Source: Acidobacteriota bacterium
GTDB taxonomy: Bacteria > Acidobacteriota > Vicinamibacteria > Vicinamibacterales > Fen-181
NCBI GenBank assembly: GCA_003170135.1
Contig: PMZR01000032.1
Coordinates: 1-32,789, forward strand
Reading direction: 5' to 3'
DNA: 32,789 nt
Shown here: in pieces, positions 7,586 to 15,707 of the stretch
Position numbering within the stretch: position 1 is the stretch's first letter
Layout of the letters: each line of letters begins with the position of its first letter
Position numbers and translations under genes: made by a program
Notes under the pieces: generated by a model
Database searches by the model: none
Seen by the model: the letters and a program-made list of their open reading frames with translations, nothing else
What the model was told of the DNA's origin: nothing

Positions 7586-9208
7586 ATGGATTTCAAGCGC
7601 CTGGATGCCGAGGACATCGCCCTGATCGTCAGGACGTTGAAGGAATTCACCGATCGGGAGGCGCCGCTCGAGCGCCGGTTGAAATGGGACGACAGCGATA
7701 CGTGCCCGGCCGACGTGGTGCGTGCGATGCTCGGTCCGGACGTGGGGCTGCACCTGGTGTTCCTGCCGGCGGAGTACGGCGGCATGGGCGGCGGCGCCTA
7801 CGACGTGTATCGGTTGTCGACCGAATTCGCGAAGATCGATCTCGGGCTCGCGACGGCGATGCTCGCCGTGGCGCTGGGCACGGATCCGATTCGTGTCGGC
7901 TGCACGCCCGCGCAGCAGGCGAAGTGGATCGGGCGCATCGCCGAGGAGGGCCTGATCGTCGCCTACGGCGTCACCGAGCCGGAAGCGGGGTCGAACGTGC
8001 AGGCCCTGAAGACCGAGGCGACGCGCATCACCGACGCGAGCGGCCACGTCACGCACTACCGCCTGAACGGCGTGAAGCAGTTCATCTCGAACGGGTCGAT
8101 TGCCGATCTGTACACGATTCTCGCGAAGGCGCCCGACGGCCCGACCTTCTTCGTGGTCGAGCGCAACACGCCGGGGCTGACGCCGGGCAGGCACGAGATC
8201 AAGCACGGGATCCGCCTGTCCGACACCGCCCAGGTGTTGCTGCAGGACGTCGTGATTCCCGCTGACAACCTGGTGGGCGAGCGCGAAGGCGAGGGCCTGA
8301 AGCAGGCCAACGAGGTGTTCGGCTACACGCGGCTGATGGTGGCCGCCTTCGGGCTGGGGGCCGGGCTCGTCGCGCTCGAGAAAGCGGTGGCGTATTCGAA
8401 GCAGCGGCGGCAGTTCGGCACGCTGCTCGCCGAGAAGCAGGGCTTCACGCACAAGCTGCTGGTGCCCAACAGCGTGCGGCTGGCGGCGGCGCAGGCCTAC
8501 ATCGAGTACGTGGCCGACCTGCTCGACTCCGGCACCGAGGATCGCCAGGTCGAGGGCTCCATTGCCAAGTTGTTCGCGACCGAGGTTGGCAACATCGCGG
8601 CCGACGATGCGGTGCAGGCGCTCGGCGGATACGGGTACTGCGTGGACTTCGAGGTGGAGAAGATCCGGCGGGACGCGCGCATCCTGCGCATCTACGAAGG
8701 CACGTCGGAGATCCAGCAGAGCATCATCAGCATCTTCCGCATGCGCGAGAACGTGCGCAGCAAGGGGCAGTTCTACGCGCGGATGGCCGACGAGGTGGAA
8801 GGCGCGACCGATGCGGGTGGGTTCGCGGCGGCCCGCGCGGCGCGATTCCTGGCCGATGCGGCGCAGGTGGCGTTCCGCGCCAAGCTGGTGCGGCAACAGC
8901 ACGTGGCCTTCGAGTTCGCCACGTCGATGACCGAAATCGAGACGGCGATCGCGCTGGTGCGAGTGGCGGCGCGGGGCGGGGATGACCTGCTGAAGGCGCA
9001 GGCACGAATCTGGGCCAGCCAGGTGGCGCTTGCCGCGCCGTCGCGCATCCTGGCGGCGCTGAGCGCCTCGGAGGCCGTGACGCGGGACGATTTCTGCCGG
9101 TTGAGTCAACTGGCCGACTTGAACGGGGCGATCGGATTGCAGGCGGGCCGCCTGGCCGACATGAACCTGGTTGCCGAACGCATCACGGGCTGCACGCTCG
9201 GCGGGTGA
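7586..9208 (+). CDS. Acyl-CoA dehydrogenase (FAD-dependent), long form
   Basis: A 540-residue acyl-CoA dehydrogenase, the flavoenzyme that introduces the alpha-beta double bond in acyl-CoA thioesters and passes electrons to an electron-transfer flavoprotein. Visible hallmarks are GVTEPEAGSN (about 128-137, first family signature, with Asn where Asp is usual), RRQFGTLLAEKQGF (274-287) and the second signature QALGGYGY...EKIRRDARILRIYEGTSEIQ. Glu371 in YEGT is at the position of the catalytic base in medium-chain enzymes. The core ends near residue 390; a further 150 helical residues follow, so it is longer than the common 380-residue enzymes. The start at 7586 has only a GAGAG-like site directly after the heptad array. 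It probably partners with the upstream helical ORF. Chain-length specificity cannot be told. Confidence 0.92.
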   Translation: MDFKRLDAEDIALIVRTLKEFTDREAPLERRLKWDDSDTCPADVVRAMLGPDVGLHLVFLPAEYGGMGGGAYDVYRLSTEFAKIDLGLATAMLAVALGTDPIRVGCTPAQQAKWIGRIAEEGLIVAYGVTEPEAGSNVQALKTEATRITDASGHVTHYRLNGVKQFISNGSIADLYTILAKAPDGPTFFVVERNTPGLTPGRHEIKHGIRLSDTAQVLLQDVVIPADNLVGEREGEGLKQANEVFGYTRLMVAAFGLGAGLVALEKAVAYSKQRRQFGTLLAEKQGFTHKLLVPNSVRLAAAQAYIEYVADLLDSGTEDRQVEGSIAKLFATEVGNIAADDAVQALGGYGYCVDFEVEKIRRDARILRIYEGTSEIQQSIISIFRMRENVRSKGQFYARMADEVEGATDAGGFAAARAARFLADAAQVAFRAKLVRQQHVAFEFATSMTEIETAIALVRVAARGGDDLLKAQARIWASQVALAAPSRILAALSASEAVTRDDFCRLSQLADLNGAIGLQAGRLADMNLVAERITGCTLGG

Positions 9209-9235
9209 CCGAGAGCGAGAAGACGAGGCATCGCG

Positions 9236-9355
9236 ATGAAGCCGGCGTTCATCGTGCACGGCGGCTGCGGCACGCCGCCCCCGGGAGAAGAAGACGCGCG
9301 TATGGCTGCGTGCGAGCGCGCGGCGGACGGGTTCGTGCTCCCTGCGCGGTCTTAG
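9236..9355 (+). pseudogene. N-terminal remnant of isoaspartyl peptidase/L-asparaginase (Ntn hydrolase)
   Basis: From the ATG at 9236 the frame reads MKPAFIVHGGCGTPPPGEED, followed by ARMAACERAAD. This is a good match, from memory, to the start of plant-type asparaginase/isoaspartyl peptidase, whose VHGGAG motif opens the alpha subunit. Similarity stops at about codon 31; the frame then runs into the duplicated sequence and ends at TAG 9353-9355. The catalytic Thr and everything else are missing, so it is a dead fragment. It follows the acyl-CoA dehydrogenase by 27 bp, so the intact gene may once have been in the same operon. Confidence 0.7.
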
Positions 9356-9612
9356 CGTCAGAATGCTGGAGAAACCGCTCTTTCGATGCAAAGTGACACG
9401 GCCCAGGCCGACGTTGCGCCAGTATTTCGTTCCAGATCGTCAGATTGAATTCGTCATGGGGTCAGGCACCTTTTCCAGATCCTCCGATCTTGGGTTCGTG
9501 CTCAATGCGCGGTCTCAGCCTCAAAATGCGGGAGATGTCGCGCTTTCAGTGCAAAATGACACGGCCCCGGCTCACGTTGCTCCCGTTCTTCGTTCCAAAT
9601 AGTCAGATTGAA
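9329..9612. repeat. Direct duplication of a 121-bp unit
   Basis: Bases 9329-9449 and 9492-9612 align without gaps with about 22 differences (roughly 80% identity by eye). Both begin GGGTTCGTGCTC and end CAGATTGAA; the interior shares TGACACGGCCC. The 42-bp spacer contains the left end of the inverted-repeat element. Copy 1 begins exactly where the asparaginase-like frame loses similarity, so its insertion probably truncated that gene. Confidence 0.75.
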
Positions 9613-9635
9613 CCTGAAAAAGGTGCCTGACCCCA
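9457..9635. mobile_element. Small element with perfect 18-bp inverted ends (MITE/REP-like)
   Basis: TGGGGTCAGGCACCTTTT at 9457-9474 is matched exactly by its reverse complement at 9618-9635, enclosing 179 bp with no coding potential. The GGGGTCAGGCACC text is one I recall from dispersed repeats in several phyla, often linked to REP-type tyrosine transposases; that link is from memory. A diverged relative of the same end lies at 15274-15322. The element encloses copy 2 of the 121-bp duplication. Confidence 0.65.
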
Positions 9636-9665
9636 ATGCACCAATGCAGCCCAACGCAGTTTCTG

Positions 9666-11570
9666 CTAGGGGATGATCGACGTGCGGCCGCCGCGGTACA
9701 GGAAATAGCAGACGGCCAGTACGACAACGACGGCCGCGAGTTCGCCGGGCAGGCCGCGTAGCATCGGCGCCATCGACTTGGGCGCGATGTTCGCCGCCAC
9801 CAAGCCGGCCACCAGAATGCCCGCCAGCCCTTCGCCCGCGACCAACCCGGAGGCCGCGAGCACGCCCGGGTCACTTTGCGCAGGACCGCGCGTCGGCCTC
9901 CGGTATTCGACCGCTCCCCTGACGCAGCCGCCAACATACAGGGCCGCCATCGTTGACAGCGGCAGGTAGACGCCGATGGCGAAGGCGAGGCCCGACACCC
10001 CGCACAACATCGCCCCGATCGCCAGTCCGCCGCCGGACAGGACCAGCCCCCACGGCAGCGCGCCGGACAGGACACCCTCGATGATCGTCTTCATGAGCGT
10101 CGCCTGCGGCGCCGGCAGTTCCTTCGTGCCGAAGCCATAGGCCGTGCCCAGCAGCAGCACCGTGGCGGCGACCGCCCAGCACGCGAACGCCGCGCCGATG
10201 AGCTGGCCGAACTGCTGGCGCGCCGGCGTGGCGCCCACCAGGAAGCCGGTCTTCAGATCCTGCGAGATGTCGCCGGCCTTTGATGCTGCGATCGCCACGA
10301 TCGTTCCGACCGTGAGCACCGCGGCGCGCGCGGACGGATCGGTCCAGCCGGCCGCCGCGAACACCGAGGCCACGCCGAGCAGCGTGACGAGCGCCACGCC
10401 CGAGGTCGGCTGCGACGACACGCCGATGATGCCGACAATGCGCGCGGCGACCGTGACGAACAGGAGCCCGAACACGCCGACGCCCGCCGCGCAGATGGCG
10501 CGCGGCAGTGGGCCCATGTGACCGGCAAACACGCCCGGCACCAGGGCGGCGACCGCCACGACGGTGACGATGCCGCCGATGATGAAGATGCCCGGCAGAT
10601 CGCGGTCGGTGTCTACAGCGGTCGTGGCCGCACCCGCGCCGCGCCGGCGCATCCCCCGCGCGACCGCCACGAAGGCGCCCCCCATCGTCGGGAGCCCGCG
10701 CATGACCGTGAGGATGCCGGCCGTTGCGACGGCGCCCGCGCCGATGTAGCGCACGTAGCGGCCCCAGATGTCGTCGACGCTCATCTGCGCAATGAGGCGG
10801 TGCGTCTCCGGATAGAGCGGCGTCGCGAGTCCCGCGCCCAGCCACGCGATGAGCGGGATGAGCACCAGCGAGGAGATGAGCGAGCCGGAGACGCACACGG
10901 CTGACTGCCGGTAGCCGAGGATGAAGCCCACGCCGAGCAGCGCCGGCGCCAGCTCGACCGCGAGCTGCGCCCTCGGCAGAATCGCCGGAAGCGCGACCGT
11001 CAGCGTCGTCGGCAGCAGAAACGCGAGCGACAGCGCGAGCTTGACCGCCGCACCAACCGCCATCCCGCGGAAGATCCACTCGCTGCCGCTGGCCCCGGCG
11101 GCCGTCGCGCGCAGGACCTCCGCGCACGCGGTCCCTTCCGGATACGGCAACTCGTCGTGCGCCTGCACGATCAGCAGCCGCCTGAGCGGAATCATCGCCG
11201 AGACACCCAGCAGGCCGCCCAGGAAACACAACGCCACGATCTGCAGGTAGGGAGGAATGATGCCCCAGAGAAACAGCGCGGGCACGGTGAAGATCGTGCC
11301 GGTGGCGAGGGCGGTGGACGCCGATCCGATCGTCTGCGAGATATTCGCCTCGAGGATCGTCCCCTGGCGCCGGAGCAGCTTGAACACTGCGACCGTCATC
11401 ACCGCTGCCGGGATCGACGCGGAGACGGTCATGCCGACGCGCAGGCCAAGGTAGGCGTTCGCTGCGCCGAATACCATGCCGAGCACGACGCCGGTCACGA
11501 CGGCTTTGACCGTGAATTCGGCGAGCGGCTCGGTGGTGAGGATGACGGTCGACCCGGACGTGACAGCCAT
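9666..11570 (-). CDS. OPT family oligopeptide transporter
   Basis: A 634-residue polytopic membrane protein of the OPT superfamily, proton-coupled importers of peptides or metal-chelate complexes. The N-terminus shows EFTVKAVVTGVVLGMVFGAA, then the family pattern NAYLGLRVGMTVSASIPAAV; later come GTACAEVLRA and LKTGFLVGATPARQQFGQLI, which fit the bacterial OPT subgroup. At least a dozen hydrophobic helices are visible. The start at 11570 is preferred because GAGGA lies 4 nt upstream; an ATG farther up (near 11609) is also in frame. With PepD and the S9 peptidase in the same window it fits a peptide-using life style, but they are not in one operon. Confidence 0.88.
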   Translation of the reverse strand: MAVTSGSTVILTTEPLAEFTVKAVVTGVVLGMVFGAANAYLGLRVGMTVSASIPAAVMTVAVFKLLRRQGTILEANISQTIGSASTALATGTIFTVPALFLWGIIPPYLQIVALCFLGGLLGVSAMIPLRRLLIVQAHDELPYPEGTACAEVLRATAAGASGSEWIFRGMAVGAAVKLALSLAFLLPTTLTVALPAILPRAQLAVELAPALLGVGFILGYRQSAVCVSGSLISSLVLIPLIAWLGAGLATPLYPETHRLIAQMSVDDIWGRYVRYIGAGAVATAGILTVMRGLPTMGGAFVAVARGMRRRGAGAATTAVDTDRDLPGIFIIGGIVTVVAVAALVPGVFAGHMGPLPRAICAAGVGVFGLLFVTVAARIVGIIGVSSQPTSGVALVTLLGVASVFAAAGWTDPSARAAVLTVGTIVAIAASKAGDISQDLKTGFLVGATPARQQFGQLIGAAFACWAVAATVLLLGTAYGFGTKELPAPQATLMKTIIEGVLSGALPWGLVLSGGGLAIGAMLCGVSGLAFAIGVYLPLSTMAALYVGGCVRGAVEYRRPTRGPAQSDPGVLAASGLVAGEGLAGILVAGLVAANIAPKSMAPMLRGLPGELAAVVVVLAVCYFLYRGGRTSIIP

Positions 11571-12189
11571 GAAATCCTCGTCGAGGGCAGGCACAACGCG
11601 ACGCGCCATCTTGCCCGAAGTCCGGGATCGGCGCAAACAACGAACATCGGACGGCGCGTTGGACTGAGCTTTTCGGCCGGCGCGAGCGGTTCCGCTTTGC
11701 GGGCGGCGGCGTCCTGTCAGCAGGTGCGTGGCCGATGCGGGTTTCGATCGCGCGTCGCGTCCGCTGCCGAGCCAGCCTGTCGCGCCGCTGAGCCGGTTCG
11801 CCTCCGTTTTGAACGCATACACGGCCTCGACTCTTCGCGTCGTGATCTGGTGCATCAAAGAAGAGAGCCGTGCGACCTGGCGCCGACGCCCGGATGACGC
11901 CTCGCGGATGCCGCCGTTCTCTTCGAGGCGATCGATCGTTCACACCAAACATCGCTTCCAGCGAGCGGGTCGTTGTTTTGGCCGACAACACGCGACTCGG
12001 CTTCAACAGGCGTTTGCGGCGGCGACGGTTGGCAACCCCTCCCGTTCAGGTCGGCAGTCGCGCTCCACCAGCCGACTCGAGTGAGGTCACTCGGGGCGGG
12101 TTCTTGCAGGTTGGCCTGGAGACGTCGGGTCCGGCGGCGCCAGACGTTCCGACCCGGGTCTGGACGCGTCATCAACGGAAGGCAAAAGG
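11571..12189. other. 619-bp divergent intergenic region, no gene supported
   Basis: This space separates the OPT gene (minus) from the sigma-54-type activator gene (plus). Open frames exist on both strands, but none shows family-like protein sequence. I found no clear -35/-10 pair, no -24/-12 sigma-54 promoter (GG and GC at the right spacing), and no heptad array. It should contain the promoters of both genes. Confidence 0.5.
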
Positions 12190-13272
12190 ATGGGCGGGGT
12201 GCCGGAGCGGATCATTCGGGAAAGCCACGCGATGGAAGCCGTCATTGCAGAGGCGGAGCGCGCTGCCCGCACCGAGGCCAAGGTCCTCATCACGGGCGAG
12301 AGTGGCGTGGGCAAGGAAGTGGTTGCCCGCCTCGTGCACGCGCGCAGCGGCCGCGCCGGACGATCGCTGGTTGTCGTCAACTGTGCGGGCGTGCCCGACG
12401 AACTGCTCGAGTCCGAACTCTTCGGCCACATGCGCGGAAGCTTCACCGACGCGGTGCGCGACAAGGCGGGGCTGCTCGAGATGGCGGACGGCGGGACCAT
12501 CCTGCTCGATGAAGTGGGCGAGATGAGCCTGAGGATGCAGGCGCTGCTCCTGCGGTTCCTGGAGAACGGCGAGATCCAACGCGTCGGCGCGCCGCAGCCC
12601 AGCCAGACGGTAAACGTCAGGGTGATCGCGGCGACCAACCGCGACCTGAGCGAATGCGTGAAGCGACGCCAGTTCCGCCAGGACCTCTTCTACCGGCTGA
12701 ACGTGCTCGCCCTGGACGTCCCGCCCCTGCGCCATCGCGGCCCGGACATCGCGCCGCTGCTTCGACACTACCTGACGGCGTTCGCCATCCAGTATCGCGT
12801 CCCGGCGCCACGGCTGTCGGCCGACGCGATGTACCGGCTCCAGCTGTACCGCTGGCCGGGAAATGTCCGGGAATTGCGAAACCTCGTGGAGTCGCTCGTC
12901 GCGCGCTTTCCGGGCCAGAGAATCGATCTGGCGCAGCTGCCTTGGCCGGTGCAGCAGGCGGCACCCCTTGACCTGGATCGCTCCTCGACACGACCGACGG
13001 GGGAAATCTTGTGGGACGCGATCCGCGATGGCGGATCGTTCTGGTCGGTGGTCTACGCCCCGTTCATGTCACGCGACATCACCCGCGACGACGTGCGGTT
13101 CGTCGTCGCGAAGGGTCTCGAGCACACCGGCGGGAACTACACCACGCTCGTCCCGGTGCTCAATCTCGGCAACCGCGACCACAAGCGGTTCCTCAATTTC
13201 CTGCGCAAGCACGACTGCAACGAGCCCGCGCGCCCGTCCCGCACGCTCGGCCTGCAACGGCCCGCGGCATAG
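12190..13272 (+). CDS. Sigma-54-type AAA+ activator without N-terminal sensor domain, GSFTDA variant
   Basis: A 360-residue protein made almost wholly of the AAA+ sigma-54 interaction domain. Visible are Walker A GESGVGKE (36-43), Walker B TILLDEVGE (103-111), sensor I ATNR (148-151), the arginine-finger region FRQDLFYRL (162-170) and WPGNVREL (222-229). The loop that contacts sigma-54 is normally GAFTGA; here it reads GSFTDA (83-88), which may weaken or change sigma-54 contact. There is no receiver, GAF or PAS domain before the AAA+ core. The C-terminus (about 270-345) holds FWSVVYAPFMSRDITRDDVR and GGNYTTLVPVLNL...KRFLNFLRKHDC, which replaces the usual Fis helix-turn-helix; I recall it from other activators with GSFTDA. 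GGAAGG lies several bases before the ATG. Its targets are unknown. Confidence 0.85.
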   Translation: MGGVPERIIRESHAMEAVIAEAERAARTEAKVLITGESGVGKEVVARLVHARSGRAGRSLVVVNCAGVPDELLESELFGHMRGSFTDAVRDKAGLLEMADGGTILLDEVGEMSLRMQALLLRFLENGEIQRVGAPQPSQTVNVRVIAATNRDLSECVKRRQFRQDLFYRLNVLALDVPPLRHRGPDIAPLLRHYLTAFAIQYRVPAPRLSADAMYRLQLYRWPGNVRELRNLVESLVARFPGQRIDLAQLPWPVQQAAPLDLDRSSTRPTGEILWDAIRDGGSFWSVVYAPFMSRDITRDDVRFVVAKGLEHTGGNYTTLVPVLNLGNRDHKRFLNFLRKHDCNEPARPSRTLGLQRPAA

Positions 13273-13280
13273 CGCAAGCC

Positions 13281-14603
13281 TCATCCGTTCGATCGCAGCG
13301 CCACGTTATCCACCACGAGCCGTCCGCCCACGTAGACGTGCGAGATCGACGAGCGGCCGGCGCGGTGAAGGATGCGCGACAGCAGATCTTCGGTCGATTC
13401 CACGTCGGGCGCGCCGCGCGGAATCACCCGTGCCGCGTCGAGGACGACGAAGTCGGCGGACTTGCCCGCTTCGAGACTTCCCACGCTGTCGAAACCCAGG
13501 GCCGCGGCTCCTCCGAGCGTGGCGGCGCGCAGCAGGTCGGCCGCATTCGGCGCAGCGCCGGCGAGCGAATGCACCGTCCAGGCCGTTCGCGCAACCCGGA
13601 AGATGGACAGGTCCGGCCCCGCGCCAACATCGGATCCCAGGCCGACCCGGGCCGACTGCGCTCGCCACCAGTCCATCACGCCGCTGCCGAGAAAGACATT
13701 CGACGTCGGACAGTGGGCGATCGCGGCCGTGGACAGCCGGGCCCAGTCGGCGTCGGTCAGCCAAATCGCATGCGCGAAGAGGCTCTGGTGGCCAACGAGC
13801 CCCGCGCGCTCGTACACGTGCAGGTAGCTGCGACGAAACCGCCGGCGCACCTCGCGGCACTCGGCCTGCTGTTCGGCCAGGTGTGTCTGGATCGGCAGGT
13901 TGAACTCGCGGGCCAGATCGCCCGCGCCGCAGAGCAGATCCATCGAACACGACAATGCAAAACGCGGCGTGACGGCGAAGCGCAGGCGCGGCGAGTCGAG
14001 CCGGGACAGGTGCCGGGCTTCGTCGAGCACGCGCCTGGTGGTCACCGGCCGGTACGTATCCACGTCCATCAGCGGCGGTCCGATCCACGCGTGAATGCCC
14101 GCCTCACGCGCCGCGGCGAAGCACGCCTCGACGGAGTCGGGCCACGCCGAGGTGTAGAGCGCGGCCGTCGTCGTCCCGTGGCCGAGCATTTCGCGGATGA
14201 AACTGGCCGACAGCGTTCGGGCCCGCGCGCCGCGAAAGCGCGCCTCGAGTGGGAAGGTCCACTTCTGCAGCCAGTCGAGCAGGTTGTCGGGATGCACGCC
14301 GCACACCGGCAACTGCGGGACGTGCGCATGCACGTCGACCAGGCCTGGAATGACGAGGTGCGGGCGCAGGTCCGTGTAGGGCGACGTTCGGCGCCACGGT
14401 CCGACGCTCCGGATCTGGCCATCCTCGACGTCCAGTCGTCCGTCGGGCCAATCGGCCCAGGCGCGATCGATATCGTCCCGAGTCCGGAGTTCGCCCTTCG
14501 ACAGGCTCGGGGCGCGGTGAACTCGTCGAACCGCGGAGTCCGAAGTCCGGTGTCTGAGGTCCGACGAGAGCGGCGTCAGTATGTGCGCGCGAAACGTCTC
14601 CAT
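13281..14603 (-). CDS. guaD: Guanine deaminase-like amidohydrolase with an in-frame repeat insertion
   Basis: A 440-residue metal-dependent amidohydrolase that should convert guanine to xanthine. Metal and catalytic residues are in place: HAH (His92, His94), QTHLAE (His241, Glu244), FAHAI (His278) and GLGSDVGAG (Asp325). PQLPV, VTPRFALS and NVFLGSG are typical of guanine deaminases. The N-terminus METFRAHILTPLS matches the family, as does DGRLDVEDGQIRSVG at 55-69. About 33 residues between them (13-45, SDLRHRTSDS and so on) do not; they are encoded by a heptad array plus palindrome in frame. No alternative start occurs after the insert, so the insert must be translated if the gene works. It converges on the activator gene, with 8 bp between the stops. 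Confidence 0.8.
   Translation of the reverse strand: METFRAHILTPLSSDLRHRTSDSAVRRVHRAPSLSKGELRTRDDIDRAWADWPDGRLDVEDGQIRSVGPWRRTSPYTDLRPHLVIPGLVDVHAHVPQLPVCGVHPDNLLDWLQKWTFPLEARFRGARARTLSASFIREMLGHGTTTAALYTSAWPDSVEACFAAAREAGIHAWIGPPLMDVDTYRPVTTRRVLDEARHLSRLDSPRLRFAVTPRFALSCSMDLLCGAGDLAREFNLPIQTHLAEQQAECREVRRRFRRSYLHVYERAGLVGHQSLFAHAIWLTDADWARLSTAAIAHCPTSNVFLGSGVMDWWRAQSARVGLGSDVGAGPDLSIFRVARTAWTVHSLAGAAPNAADLLRAATLGGAAALGFDSVGSLEAGKSADFVVLDAARVIPRGAPDVESTEDLLSRILHRAGRSSISHVYVGGRLVVDNVALRSNG
14469..14567. repeat. Palindrome plus heptad array inside guaD
   Basis: On the plus strand, 14537-14564 reads AGTCCGA, AGTCCGG, TGTCTGA, GGTCCGA: four 7-bp steps. Next to it, GAGTTCGCC (14487-14495) pairs with GGTGAACTC (14516-14524) around CCCTTCGACAGGCTCGGGG, a palindrome-like motif I recall as a highly repeated intergenic sequence in many bacteria. 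The stretch is about 99 bp, 33 codons, with no stop in the guaD frame. Confidence 0.65.
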
Positions 14604-14799
14604 GTCGATCGTCCCTCGGCGGTCACCAGGTCCCTGAGCGGCCGGGATTCGTCCCGGTCCGACCGGCCATTGTCGACCCGATCTGGTCAGTTGACAAGGG
14701 CGAGACCAAACCGCCACGATGCTGCGATAGCGGACCGCAGGTCGGGGTCAGCCTTGCCAAGGCCGTCCGCTGCGGTGACAAGCGCACACGGGAGGCATG

Positions 14800-15255
14800 A
14801 TGAAGCGTGTGGTGATCGTTCTGCTCGTTGGCCTCTGCATCGCGGCGGTGACCCTGGCCGCCCAGGAACAGAAGTACGGGACCGGCGTCGCGCTGAAGGA
14901 GGCGACCACGATCAGAAACCTGCTGGCGCAACCGGACAGGTATCTCGGGAAGACGGTTCGCGTCGACGGCACCATCACCGCCGTTTGCGACATGGCGGGC
15001 TGCTGGATGGAACTCGCGGACCCGAATAGCGATCCGACAGCCGCCAAGACGTTGCGGTTCAAAGTGGACGATGGCGTGATCGTGTTCCCGGTGTCGGCGA
15101 AAGGGAAGCGGGCGTCAGCCGAGGGCGTGTTCGAGAAGGTGAGCGGCGAGATGGCGGGCGAATACGCGGCCGACGCGCAGAAGGCGAAGGGCGGCGACAT
15201 GAAGACGGCCGTGCCGTCGTATCAGGTCAAGGCCACGGGCGCGGTCATTTACTGA
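14800..15255 (+). CDS. DUF4920 domain protein, secreted
   Basis: A 151-residue exported protein. A signal peptide (KRVVIVLLVGLCIAAVTLAA) precedes a DUF4920 domain recognised by GKTVRVDGTITAVCDMAGCWMEL and the later VDDGVIVFPVSAKGKRA (here split across blocks). The paired cysteines in CDMAGCWM are conserved in the family as I recall it and may bind metal or be redox-active; the function is unknown. Two ATGs are adjacent (14797 and 14800). GGAGG at 14791-14795 is 1 nt from the first and 4 nt from the second, so 14800 is the likelier start. A 196-bp space separates it from guaD, to which it is divergent. Confidence 0.8.
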   Translation: MKRVVIVLLVGLCIAAVTLAAQEQKYGTGVALKEATTIRNLLAQPDRYLGKTVRVDGTITAVCDMAGCWMELADPNSDPTAAKTLRFKVDDGVIVFPVSAKGKRASAEGVFEKVSGEMAGEYAADAQKAKGGDMKTAVPSYQVKATGAVIY

Positions 15256-15273
15256 TGCCGCGCGAAAGAAAAA

Positions 15274-15322
15274 TGGGGCCAGGCGCCATTTTCCGGTCGT
15301 CGGGAAACAGCGGCTGACCCCA
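15274..15322. repeat. Short inverted-repeat element related to the 9457-9635 ends
   Basis: TGGGGCCAGGCGCCATTTT at the left differs from the 9457 end by two transitions and one inserted A. The right side, GGCTGACCCCATT, restores an imperfect inverted repeat, and TTTTCC/GGGAAA pairs inside. It lies between the convergent DUF4920 and ferredoxin genes, so it could also end transcription of both. Confidence 0.6.
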
Positions 15323-15344
15323 TTGTCCCTGTCATGCGCTGCGA

Positions 15345-15593
15345 TTAGACGTGCAGCTTGTTGTACTTTTCCTGGAGCTGGTCCTTCGTCTCGGCATGAT
15401 CCGGGTCCGGCACGATGCAGCCGTCGACCGGGCACACTTCCACGCACTTGGGAGCGTCGAAGGCGCCTACGCACTCGGTGCACTTGTCGGTAGTTACGCA
15501 GTAGACCGTGTCGCCCTGGGCGATCGCCTCGTTCGGACACTCCGGCTCGCAAGCCCCGCAACTGATGCAATCTTCCAGGATCTTCATCGCCAT
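15345..15593 (-). CDS. 2[4Fe-4S] ferredoxin, YfhL/Allochromatium type
   Basis: An 82-residue low-potential electron carrier with two cysteine clusters: Cys9, 12, 15 and 19 (CISCGACEPECP), then Cys38, 41, 50 and 54. The wide 8-residue gap between Cys41 and Cys50 and the C-terminal tail (about 28 residues after the last ligand) are typical of the YfhL/Allochromatium-type ferredoxins. GGAGGA lies 7 nt before the ATG at 15593, which supports that start over upstream in-frame codons. It could be the ferredoxin used by NfnAB, but no sequence evidence links them. Confidence 0.9.
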   Translation of the reverse strand: MAMKILEDCISCGACEPECPNEAIAQGDTVYCVTTDKCTECVGAFDAPKCVEVCPVDGCIVPDPDHAETKDQLQEKYNKLHV

Positions 15594-15707
15594 ATCAGTA
15601 TCCTCCGCTGCTGTAGAGATGCGGGCCGGAACGCGGCCGCACTCCGGGTTGTGCAAAAGCCGATCCCGGCCTCAAATCGCCAGTTTTTCGGCGTTTTTCG
15701 CGAAGCC

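Noticed and set aside
11571..12189. A sigma-54 promoter or small gene in the OPT/activator gap
   Set aside because: No -24/-12 pair with proper spacing and no frame with protein-like sequence or ribosome-binding site was found.
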